Assembly: GCA_027055005.1 (NCBI GenBank)
Contig: JALUNR010000225.1
Coordinates: forward strand, 1 to 6,285
Direction of reading: 5' to 3'
DNA from: Campylobacterales bacterium
GTDB taxonomy: Bacteria; Campylobacterota; Campylobacteria; Campylobacterales; QNZT01
DNA length: 6,285 nucleotides
Both the position numbers and the translations under genes were made by a program. How positions within the stretch are numbered: position 1 is the stretch's first letter; each line of letters starts with the position of its first letter. The notes below the pieces were generated by a model. That model did not search any database. It was given only the letters and a program-made list of their open reading frames with translations, and was not told the DNA's origin. Below, one piece after another: positions 1 to 6,285 of this stretch.

Positions 1-675
1 TATGATCCTTATCTATCTGTTGAGGGAGCTTTGATGCTTTCAAATAGAGTGAAAAAAGTAAACTCACTTGATGAAGTTTATCAAAGTGCTGATTATATAA
101 CTATTCATGTTCCTTTGCTAGATAGTACTAAAGATATGATAAATGCTGATAGCCTAAAAAAATGCAAAGATAGAGTAAAAATTTTAAACTTCTCAAGAGG
201 TGGACTTGTAAATAGTAGTGATATACTAAAAGCGATAGATGAGAAAAAGGTAAGTAGTTATGTAACAGATTTTCCAGAAGATGAACTTTTAGGTAAAAAA
301 GGAGTTATTCCTATACCACATCTAGGAGCTAGTACAAGTGAGAGTGAAGAAAACTGTGCTGTGATGGCAGTGGATGAGATAAAAGAGTATCTTGAAAACG
401 GGAACATCATAAACTCAGTAAACTTCCCAAATGCTTCTATGCCAAGAAGCCCAGAAACTACAAGAGTTATCATAGCTAACAAAAATGTACCTAGCATGAT
501 AGAAAATATCACTTCAAAACTAGCAAAAAACAACCTAAATATAGTTGATATGCTAAACAAAAGTAGAGGCGATATAGCTTACAATATCATAGATGTAAGT
601 GGAAATATTGATAATGCTCTTTGTGATAGAATAGAGAGTTTAGATAATGTTATTTTTGCAAGGGTTATTAAATAA
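1..675 (+). CDS. serA: D-3-phosphoglycerate dehydrogenase, short ACT-domain form (5' partial)
   Basis: The gene is cut by the left edge: the frame is open from base 1, and 224 residues are visible of a family usually about 390-410 long. The enzyme oxidises 3-phosphoglycerate to 3-phosphohydroxypyruvate with NAD+, the first step of serine synthesis, in the cytoplasm. The visible part begins in the second half of the NAD-binding Rossmann domain (YDPYLSVEGAL, just after the expected glycine loop). It continues with the 2-hydroxyacid dehydrogenase signature NFSRGGLV (catalytic Arg at visible residue 66) and PHLGAST (catalytic His at 107). A short linker ending SVNFPN leads directly into a C-terminal ACT domain (about 154-224), so there is no extra ASB domain, as in the E. 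coli-type enzyme. The TTG/ATG pair at 31-36 is internal, because upstream codons still match the family. The ACT domain has Asn where E. coli has a serine-binding His. The gene is convergent with the gsp operon and functionally unrelated to it. Family assignment is firm; the exact substrate is inferred from the ACT domain. Confidence 0.92.
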   Translation, partial: YDPYLSVEGALMLSNRVKKVNSLDEVYQSADYITIHVPLLDSTKDMINADSLKKCKDRVKILNFSRGGLVNSSDILKAIDEKKVSSYVTDFPEDELLGKKGVIPIPHLGASTSESEENCAVMAVDEIKEYLENGNIINSVNFPNASMPRSPETTRVIIANKNVPSMIENITSKLAKNNLNIVDMLNKSRGDIAYNIIDVSGNIDNALCDRIESLDNVIFARVIK

Positions 676-677
676 TC

Positions 678-702
678 TAAGAAGAGGTATTGCCTCTTCT
701 TA
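678..702. terminator. Hairpin between convergent serA and gspF, probable bidirectional terminator
   Basis: A perfect inverted repeat with 10-bp arms (TAAGAAGAGG and CCTCTTCTTA) around the 5-base loop TATTG. It starts 2 bases after the serA stop and ends 7 bases before the gspF stop. The 3' arm is pyrimidine-rich when read in either direction, but neither side has a long clean U-run: the + side continues ATAAAACT and the - side GATTATTTAATAA. It is placed exactly where both transcription units must end. That it terminates both is inferred from position and symmetry; efficiency may be modest. Confidence 0.75.
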
Positions 703-709
703 ATAAAAC

Positions 710-1930
710 TTACACATTAACCATATCCATAGAAAATATAGGAAGTAACATAGCTACTACTATAACTCCGATAGTAACTCCTACAAAAAGTATCAAAGCT
801 GGTTCTAGCAAAGATAGAAAAAGATCTATCTTATTTGCATTTTCTTCAAAATAAAGTTCTGCCATATTTTGCATAACTGTTTGAACTTCGCTAGTTTCTT
901 CGGCTAAGGCTATGGCTTGGATGAAGGATTTGTCTATATGTTTTCCATATTTTGCGATGGAAGAGGAAAACTTTTTACCCTCAACTACATCTTTTACAGC
1001 TTTTTCAAACTCTTTTTTTATCACCTTATTATCTATAACATTACTAGCAAATTTTACTGCATGAACAAAGGTTACTCCTGATTTTGATAGGACTGAGGCA
1101 ATATAAGAAAATCTTGCTAATTCAAATGTTTTTATGATATTTCCAAATAGTGGAAGTTTTAGCAAAAAGCTATCCCACCAGTAAACAAAACTCTCACTTG
1201 TTTTTTTCAAAAATGCAAATGTACCTGCTCCTATCAAAATAACAATAGCTATAAAAAGCCAATACTTTCCTAAAAAATCCCCACTTGCTATGACTATCTT
1301 TGTAACTAGTGGCAACTCTTGATGAAGTTGGGTGAACATTGCTGTTATTTTTGGAACTATCGTTGTTAGCATAAAAGCTACCATCATTATTGAGAGAATA
1401 ACTATAAAAGATGGATAAACTAAAGCTTGTTTTACTTTTTTTGTTACTTTATCTTGTTCGGCTATAAATCTAGCCATTTCAAACATAACTTCACTCAAAG
1501 CTCCACTCTCTTCTGCTACTTTTATAGACTGCTTAAAAAAAGTAGGTAAAGTTATAATCTTTTGAGTATCAAGAGCATGATAAAAACTATTTCCCTCATC
1601 CATACTTGTTTGTAAAGAGTTTAAAAAATCATATATAAGTGGTGTACCCTCATACTGAGTTTTAGCTAGTCTTATAACATTTACTATCGCTATACCACTT
1701 TTTAAATATATTGCTAAATTTCTTGTCAGTTGTGAAAGCTCAGTAGCTGAAATATTTGAGCTTGAATGAAAATCTATCTTATCTAAAAAACTCTCTTTTG
1801 ATTCTTTTAGACTTTCATATATGATTCCCTTTACTTTTAATCTTTTTTTTGCATCTTCAAGAGTTGTAGCTTCGATTCTTGCTTTTACTTTAGATCCGTT
1901 TTTATCATAACCAACATATTTAAAAATCAA
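710..1930 (-). CDS. gspF: Type II secretion inner-membrane platform protein GspF
   Basis: A 406-residue member of the GspF/PilC family, the usual length. The protein sits in the inner membrane, where it is thought to pass motion of the GspE ATPase to the growing pseudopilus. The N-terminal MIFKYVGYDKNGSKVKARIE (1-20) is the typical opening of the family. Two T2SF repeats follow, about residues 66-190 and 269-392. Each leads into hydrophobic segments: about 170-193 (after ALVYPSF), about 220-241, and about 374-398 (EPALILFVG to AMLLPIF). The glycine motif of repeat 1 is normal (AEESG, 139-143), but in repeat 2 it reads AEETS (343-347). The start is TTG at 1930-1928. No ATG lies nearby in frame, the upstream stop is only 18 bases away, and translation from TTG gives the expected N-terminus. 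The start overlaps the gspE stop as TTGA, and it is the last gene of the operon. A PilC-like role in a type IV pilus or DNA-uptake system is the alternative, made less likely by the neighbouring gspC. Confidence 0.93.
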   Translation of the reverse strand: MIFKYVGYDKNGSKVKARIEATTLEDAKKRLKVKGIIYESLKESKESFLDKIDFHSSSNISATELSQLTRNLAIYLKSGIAIVNVIRLAKTQYEGTPLIYDFLNSLQTSMDEGNSFYHALDTQKIITLPTFFKQSIKVAEESGALSEVMFEMARFIAEQDKVTKKVKQALVYPSFIVILSIMMVAFMLTTIVPKITAMFTQLHQELPLVTKIVIASGDFLGKYWLFIAIVILIGAGTFAFLKKTSESFVYWWDSFLLKLPLFGNIIKTFELARFSYIASVLSKSGVTFVHAVKFASNVIDNKVIKKEFEKAVKDVVEGKKFSSSIAKYGKHIDKSFIQAIALAEETSEVQTVMQNMAELYFEENANKIDLFLSLLEPALILFVGVTIGVIVVAMLLPIFSMDMVNV

Positions 1931-3453
1931 TCTTTTAACCCTACTCTAATAATCTCTTTTAATGAAGTAATACCATTGAGATAAAGCTCCAAAAGTTGCT
2001 CATGGATTAGTTTCATACCCCTAACTCTCATAGCTTCTCTTATTTCAAAATCACTAAGCCCCTCTTTTAGCATCATTTTTATATCATCATTCATAACAAG
2101 TAGTTCACCAACGGCAACCCTTCCATTATAACCTGTAAAGTTACACTCTTTACAAGATGATGCTTCGTAAACTATCTTTGAATCAAGTTTAAACTCTTCT
2201 TTTATATCATCAGGTATAAGAGTTTCTTTTTTGCAGGATGGACATAGCTTTCTAGTAAGTCTTTGAGATAATACTCCCAAAAGTGAAGAAGTTATCAAAA
2301 ACTCATCTACTCCCATATCCATAAGTCTAGTTATAGCAGCAGCTGTATTGTTTGTATGTAAAGTTGAAAGCATCAAGTGTCCTGTAAGTGCAGCTTGTAT
2401 AGCAATCTCTGCTGTTTCTTTATCCCTAATCTCTCCAACCATTACAATATCAGGATCTTGTCTAAGGATACTTCTTAAACCTTCCGAAAAAGTAAGTCCT
2501 GTTTTTGTGTTTACTTGGATTTGGTTTATGTTATCAGCTTTGTACTCGACTGGGTCTTCTATGGTTATGATATTTTTATCATCAGTTGCTACTGTTTGTA
2601 AAAAAGTATGCAAAGTTGTACTCTTACCACTTCCAGTAGGTCCAGTTACAAGTATCATACCATGTGAATGTTCTAATAACTTTTCAAAATCATAAGTTAG
2701 ATTTTCGCTAAAGCCTAGATTTTGAAGAGTTGGAATATGCTCACTCTCCATCAAAATCCTCATAACAACTCTCTCTCCATAGTAAGTTGGAAGTATTGAA
2801 ACCCTAATATCAAGATTTTTCTTCGCTATTTTTACTTGTGTTCTTCCATCTTGAGGAACTCTTTTTTCACTTATATCAAGATTTGAAATAACTTTTATAC
2901 GACTAACAACAAGACTTATTATTTTTGCATCGAGTTCTACATGTCTAACTAAAACTCCATCTATACGAAATCTAACGATACCTCTTTTTTCATGAGGCTC
3001 TATATGTATATCACTAGCTCCTTTTTTAACAGCTTGATAAAAGAGTGAGTTTACAAACTTTATAATAGGAGCGGATTCTTCACTTGTTAGGATATCTGCA
3101 CTAGTTTTTAAAAACTCTGCTAAGTCAAGTTCTTCATCTTCAATAAGTTCATTTTCATTTTCTTTATCAAAACTTCGACTAAGTTCATCATCTGTTTTTT
3201 TCTCTAAAACTCTATGATAAAGCCTTTCATAAGAATCATCATCTAAAAATGCCATTTCATAGTTTAAATTTAGTTTTGATAAGAGATTAAAACCGTCTGC
3301 TATATGTTCACGAGAAAGAATAATAAAAGGTTTACCTTCTATCTCTGTAAAAAGAAGATAATTTTTATATGCAAGCGATGTATCAACTCCTTCAATACTC
3401 AAAGGAAATAAATCTAAGTCTTTAAACTCTCTTATATTTCCTACACCCGGCAT
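1927..3453 (-). CDS. gspE: Type II secretion ATPase GspE
   Basis: A 508-residue cytoplasmic ATPase of the GspE/PilB family, the usual length, which hydrolyses ATP to drive pseudopilus assembly. Residues 1-90 form a poorly conserved N1 domain that would dock on GspL. An acidic linker (about 96-110) follows, then the N2 domain with ASDIHIEPHE (146-155) and RFRIDGVL (161-168). The motor core has Walker A GPTGSGKST (271-279), the Asp box ITIEDPVEY (296-304), Walker B RQDPDIVMVGEIRD (331-344) and the His box TGHLMLSTLHTN (357-368). The C-terminal zinc-binding motif is complete: C404-P-S-C407 and C434-K-E-C437. This points to an assembly ATPase rather than a PilT-type retraction ATPase. The ATG at 3453 is 1 base after the gspD stop and has AGGAG 9 bases upstream. 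The 3' end overlaps gspF by 4 bases. PilB or a competence ATPase is the alternative; gspC and gspD beside it favour GspE. Confidence 0.95.
   Translation of the reverse strand: MPGVGNIREFKDLDLFPLSIEGVDTSLAYKNYLLFTEIEGKPFIILSREHIADGFNLLSKLNLNYEMAFLDDDSYERLYHRVLEKKTDDELSRSFDKENENELIEDEELDLAEFLKTSADILTSEESAPIIKFVNSLFYQAVKKGASDIHIEPHEKRGIVRFRIDGVLVRHVELDAKIISLVVSRIKVISNLDISEKRVPQDGRTQVKIAKKNLDIRVSILPTYYGERVVMRILMESEHIPTLQNLGFSENLTYDFEKLLEHSHGMILVTGPTGSGKSTTLHTFLQTVATDDKNIITIEDPVEYKADNINQIQVNTKTGLTFSEGLRSILRQDPDIVMVGEIRDKETAEIAIQAALTGHLMLSTLHTNNTAAAITRLMDMGVDEFLITSSLLGVLSQRLTRKLCPSCKKETLIPDDIKEEFKLDSKIVYEASSCKECNFTGYNGRVAVGELLVMNDDIKMMLKEGLSDFEIREAMRVRGMKLIHEQLLELYLNGITSLKEIIRVGLKD
1939..1942 (-). 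promoter_or_regulatory. Weak ribosome binding site for the TTG start of gspF
   Basis: The minus strand reads AGGG, 8 bases before the TTG at 1930, within the gspE codons for Val-Gly. A short Shine-Dalgarno sequence with a TTG codon overlapping the gspE stop (TTGA) suggests re-initiation by ribosomes finishing gspE. It is the only plausible start before the conserved FKY N-terminus. Confidence 0.6.
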
Positions 3454-3454
3454 A

Positions 3455-5425
3455 TTAATTATCTCCTATATCATCAGCTGTTGCAGGTAAAGGATTTGCA
3501 TCATTATCTGAAGCTGATTGTGATACAACAGGTACTTGATAATTGGTATTTTCATGAGAAGATATAATTTCATCTGCTGCTTTTTCACTTAAACTATTTA
3601 GTCTGCCTAAATCATCTCTTATAGTTTGCAAATCTTCACTTTTTCTTACTATATATGGTGTTACCATAATAACAAGATCTACTTTATCAGCAGTTTCACT
3701 ATTATGTTTAAAAAGTGTCCCTATAATTGGTATATCTCCAAAAAGTGGAACTTTTACAGTATTTTTACCATCTTTTTTCTTTACAAGTCCACCTATAATA
3801 ACTGTTTCACCATTTTTAACAATAGATGTCGTTTTAACTTCTCTTTTTGTTGTTGTTGGTAGTCCTACCACTTTATCGCTTAAAACATCTTCTAAAATAG
3901 TTTTTATATCAAGTACCACTTTATTATCTGAAGAGATTCTAGGTTTTACTTTTAAAGTCAATCCTATATCTTCTCTTGTATAGTTTTTTGTTATACCTCC
4001 ACTTGTATTTGCATTTGAATTTTCTTGAGTTAAAACAGATTCTGTTCTTCCTGCATATAGTGAAGATTCTTTATTATTTATACATAGGATAGTTGGTTCA
4101 CTTATAACATTTGCTACTCCACTGTTTTTATAAAGATCAAGCGCAACTCCCAATCCAAAAGCTTTTTTGATATTTGGTATTGAAAATTGATCTCCTATTA
4201 AGGATTTAAAATCAGTCAATGGAGCTGTAGATCCTCCTAAGCTTCCACTTAAACCTATAATTCCATTGCTAGTTATAGCTCCACCACCAAAACCATACTT
4301 TAATCCTAGCTGATTTGCTTTGTTTCTACTTATCTCAAATATTCTTGCAACTACATAAACTTGTTGTCTTTCTACATCAAGACTTTTTATCAAACTTTTT
4401 ATCTGTTTTATCTCAGCACCTGTTGCAAAAACTATTATGGCATTTAATTCTGGGTCGATTGTAACTGTTGGTTTATCTTTCCCGGATATAGAAGGTAAAG
4501 ATGTTTCAGATGTATATACGGTTTTACCTTTTCGTACCACTTTTTTTCTTGTTTTTGAGTTTGTACTTGTTTTACCAAAACTTTTATCAGAAAGAAGTTT
4601 TTGAAGTATTTTTACAACATCCACACAGTTTGCATTTTTTAAGTGTATGATAGCCATTTTTTTATCTATGGTGTTATCAACTTTATCTAAAATCCTTATC
4701 TTTGAAACTAACTTTTGTATATTTACTCTGTTTCCAACTAAAATGATAGAATTTGTAGCATCATCATAACTAACATCTACTTTTTGAGTTTTTACATTTC
4801 TATCAAATAAAGCTATGGAAATTTGTTTGATTTTTGGATAGACATTTTTTGCACTTGCTTCATATAATCTTACAAACTTTACTGTTGTATCTCTCTGTTT
4901 ATCAAGAGAGTTTAAAACTCCTTTTATAGATCTTATATTTGATGGATAGTCCGTTACGATTACTGAGTTTGACTCATAAGAGATAGCGATTTTCCCATAT
5001 CTGCTAAGTAAGAAGTTCACTTGTCTTAGGATATTTCTAGCATTTATGTTTTTTACTGGAATGATTGCAGTTTGTACTTCAGCTATGTTGTCAGCTGAGA
5101 GTAAAGGTGGTGCTGTTCTTGGAGCATCTGAGTTTTTTATGATTTTTAAAAAGCCCATTTTAGTATCTCTTATAGAGTAACCTTTAGTATCTAATATATT
5201 TAACAAAAGATTGTAAATTTGAGATTTTTTTATCGGTTTTACTGATATAAAATCTATATTTCCTTTTATATTTTTATCCACCAAAATATTTTTGTGAGTA
5301 ATCTTTGCAACCATTTTGACAAAATCTCTAATCTTCAAGTTTTTAAAATTTACATTTATACTAGGATCACTACTTGCCACCAAACTTAAACTAACTATCA
5401 ATAAAACTGCTAAAACCTTTCTCAT
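3455..5425 (-). CDS. gspD: Type II secretion outer-membrane secretin GspD
   Basis: A 656-residue precursor of the multimeric outer-membrane channel through which folded substrates leave. Residues 1-18 are a Sec signal peptide (MRK, then a Leu/Val/Ile core, then VAS) with no lipobox Cys, so signal peptidase I is expected. The mature protein opens with an N0 domain (about 22-95, VNFKNLKIRDFVKMVAKIT), then N1 (115-178), N2 (183-248) and N3 (255-350) ring domains; N3 carries a lysine-rich insert (281-318). The secretin core runs about 354-594, with a Gly-rich gate stretch (378-399), VALDLYKNSGVANVISEP (427-444) and the signature VPLFGDIPIIGTLF (559-572). A 60-residue polar, acidic tail follows, in the place of the pilotin-binding S-domain, but no S-domain motif is recognisable. 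The ATG has AAGGAG 6 bases upstream, inside the end of gspC, and the gene spacing is 3 bases. A PilQ or competence secretin is unlikely: there are no AMIN domains, and N0-N3 match GspD. Confidence 0.95.
   Translation of the reverse strand: MRKVLAVLLIVSLSLVASSDPSINVNFKNLKIRDFVKMVAKITHKNILVDKNIKGNIDFISVKPIKKSQIYNLLLNILDTKGYSIRDTKMGFLKIIKNSDAPRTAPPLLSADNIAEVQTAIIPVKNINARNILRQVNFLLSRYGKIAISYESNSVIVTDYPSNIRSIKGVLNSLDKQRDTTVKFVRLYEASAKNVYPKIKQISIALFDRNVKTQKVDVSYDDATNSIILVGNRVNIQKLVSKIRILDKVDNTIDKKMAIIHLKNANCVDVVKILQKLLSDKSFGKTSTNSKTRKKVVRKGKTVYTSETSLPSISGKDKPTVTIDPELNAIIVFATGAEIKQIKSLIKSLDVERQQVYVVARIFEISRNKANQLGLKYGFGGGAITSNGIIGLSGSLGGSTAPLTDFKSLIGDQFSIPNIKKAFGLGVALDLYKNSGVANVISEPTILCINNKESSLYAGRTESVLTQENSNANTSGGITKNYTREDIGLTLKVKPRISSDNKVVLDIKTILEDVLSDKVVGLPTTTKREVKTTSIVKNGETVIIGGLVKKKDGKNTVKVPLFGDIPIIGTLFKHNSETADKVDLVIMVTPYIVRKSEDLQTIRDDLGRLNSLSEKAADEIISSHENTNYQVPVVSQSASDNDANPLPATADDIGDN
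3463..3467 (-). promoter_or_regulatory. Ribosome binding site of gspE inside the gspD 3' end
   Basis: The minus strand reads AGGAG, 9 bases before the gspE ATG at 3453. It lies within the last codons of gspD and supports the ATG that follows the gspD stop by one base. Confidence 0.8.
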
Positions 5426-5428
5426 ATC

Positions 5429-6250
5429 CTACTCCTTCACTCTAAACTCTAAGTCCATCTCTTGATTGTTTCTTTTTACTGTTAAAACTATACCTGTTAA
5501 GTCATTTATATTATTGTAATACTTCATAATATCTCCCATATTTTGAGGAACTTCTCCATCTATTGCTGTTATAACATCCCCTGGTTTAAGACCTATACTA
5601 GAAAATATACTTCCAGCCCTTACATAAGAAACTTTAAAATTTAATCCATCTTCTGTTCTAAAATCATTTATTCTAATATTATTCCAAATCTTTTCTGGAT
5701 TTTCTGTATAGGTATCTATATCTTCTTTTCTTATATCAACTGGAACTGTATAATTCCCACTCGCTACTACTTTTGCACTATGTTTTTTATGGACTGTCTG
5801 AGTATAATTATTGCTGTTATCATCTTTTCCATCATACATATTTAACTCATATTTTTCACCATCTTTTTCAAAAATAGCTTTGTTTTCATACACATGATAA
5901 AGCATATATCCTTGATATTTTTCATTTAAGTATATAAACTCTGTATTTGAACCATCTTCTATAATAACAAAACTATCGCTACCACTAACATAAGTACCTT
6001 TTAGTTTAAAATCAGTTATCTTTTTACCAGTTTCTACTATTTCTTTAGGTTCTACCCTTTTGCTTATATCTAAAATCTTATAAGCTAATCTAGTTTGAGT
6101 ATTAAATCTTAAATTTTGATGGTTATTAATCATATTTAAATCTTTATCCAGATAAAAGAGTGATATACTCCACAAAAGTTTTACTAAAAATGCAGGTAAA
6201 AGTATAAACTTTGCAACAAAGAGGAAGCTAGAATTTAATGATTGATTCAT
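5429..6250 (-). CDS. gspC: Type II secretion protein GspC (HR and PDZ domains)
   Basis: A 273-residue bitopic inner-membrane protein that joins the inner-membrane platform to the N0 domain of GspD and helps select substrates. The order is a short cytoplasmic N-terminus, one membrane helix (about 9-34), a periplasmic linker, an HR domain (about 80-138; FKLKGTYVSG and FVIIEDG, then KAIFEKDGEKYEL), a second linker, and a C-terminal PDZ domain (about 190-272; NFKVSYVRAGSIFSSIGLKP followed by GDVITAIDGE). This layout and length are those of GspC. The HR region plus PDZ separates it from PilP-type proteins. The ATG at 6250 is chosen because AAAGGAGGG lies 8 bases upstream; the frame stays open to the window edge, but no ATG, GTG or TTG occurs there. 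It is the first operon gene visible; whether it is the true first gene is unknown. Sequence identity across the family is usually low, so the assignment rests on domain order and on gspD lying next door. Confidence 0.88.
   Translation of the reverse strand: MNQSLNSSFLFVAKFILLPAFLVKLLWSISLFYLDKDLNMINNHQNLRFNTQTRLAYKILDISKRVEPKEIVETGKKITDFKLKGTYVSGSDSFVIIEDGSNTEFIYLNEKYQGYMLYHVYENKAIFEKDGEKYELNMYDGKDDNSNNYTQTVHKKHSAKVVASGNYTVPVDIRKEDIDTYTENPEKIWNNIRINDFRTEDGLNFKVSYVRAGSIFSSIGLKPGDVITAIDGEVPQNMGDIMKYYNNINDLTGIVLTVKRNNQEMDLEFRVKE
5432..5437 (-). promoter_or_regulatory. Ribosome binding site of gspD inside the gspC 3' end
   Basis: The minus strand reads AAGGAG, 6 bases before the gspD ATG. The same bases encode the last Lys-Glu codons of gspC, so initiation on gspD may depend on translation of gspC. 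Confidence 0.85.
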
Positions 6251-6258
6251 AAATATAT

Positions 6259-6267
6259 CCCTCCTTT
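6259..6267 (-). promoter_or_regulatory. Strong ribosome binding site of gspC
   Basis: On the minus strand this reads AAAGGAGGG, a near-perfect anti-16S match, 8 bases before the ATG at 6250. It fixes the gspC start, which matters because the frame has no stop between this ATG and the window edge. Only 18 more bases lie upstream, so no promoter can be called. Confidence 0.85.
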
Positions 6268-6285
6268 GTTTTTTTGAAATATTTT

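Noticed and set aside
31..36. TTG/ATG as the start of the left-hand gene
   Set aside because: The frame is open to base 1, and the upstream codons (YDPYLSVEGA) match the conserved NAD-domain segment of SerA, so the gene is simply cut by the window edge.
258..560. Open frame of about 100 codons on the minus strand
   Set aside because: It lies wholly inside serA on the opposite strand, has no Shine-Dalgarno sequence and resembles no family; it is a mirror of the real coding frame.
2348..2695. Open frame of about 115 codons on the plus strand
   Set aside because: It lies opposite the most conserved part of gspE (Walker and His boxes); its Ser/Val/Cys-rich product is a by-product of that coding sequence.
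3626..3862. Open frame of about 78 codons on the plus strand, Phe/Tyr/Asn-rich
   Set aside because: It is antisense to the secretin core of gspD; its composition is what an AT-rich antisense frame gives.
710..6250. Operon as a competence or type IV pilus system (ctsD/E/F-like or pilB/C/Q)
   Set aside because: The first gene has the HR plus PDZ layout of GspC, and the secretin has N0-N3 domains without AMIN domains; both are features of type II secretion. Without the pseudopilin genes this is not absolute.
6268..6285. Promoter for the gsp operon in the AT-rich right edge
   Set aside because: Only 18 bases lie beyond the gspC ribosome site, too few for a -35/-10 pair, and the operon may continue upstream.
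1..6285. Mobile elements, CRISPR arrays, tRNA or rRNA genes
   Set aside because: No direct-repeat arrays, transposase-like proteins, terminal inverted repeats or RNA-gene signatures were seen; coding sequence occupies nearly the whole window.

Overview
The window is AT-rich and densely coding: five protein genes fill almost all of it, and the only real intergenic gap is 34 bases. Codon choice leans strongly to A/T-ending codons (AGA for Arg, ATA/ATT for Ile, AAA for Lys). That base composition, together with a proteobacterial-type secretin operon, best fits a free-living member of the Campylobacterota (the Arcobacter/Sulfurimonas kind). The lineage is inferred from composition and gene content, not from a marker gene.

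Left edge (1-675, + strand): the 3' part of a short-form D-3-phosphoglycerate dehydrogenase (SerA, first step of serine synthesis). Its N-terminal third lies outside the window. A GC-containing hairpin at 678-702 separates it from the convergent operon and probably ends transcription from both sides.

Rest of the window (710-6250, - strand, transcribed right to left): a tight type II secretion operon in the order gspC-gspD-gspE-gspF. GspC is the inner-membrane clamp with HR and PDZ domains, GspD the outer-membrane secretin, GspE the cytoplasmic assembly ATPase with the zinc tetracysteine motif, and GspF the polytopic platform protein. Junctions are +3, +1 and -4 bases. Each of gspC, gspD and gspE has a clear Shine-Dalgarno sequence. 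gspF starts with TTG inside the gspE stop, so it is probably translationally coupled. Together they give the outer-membrane channel, the link from channel to inner membrane, the motor and the membrane platform. Pseudopilins (GspG-K), GspL/M and a prepilin peptidase are absent here and must lie elsewhere, possibly upstream beyond 6285.

Nothing here amounts to a wholly new system. The points most worth a second look are: a complete HR+PDZ GspC, which argues for true protein secretion rather than a DNA-uptake relic; a lysine-rich insert in GspD; a serine-site substitution in the SerA ACT domain; and the TTG-coupled gspF start.
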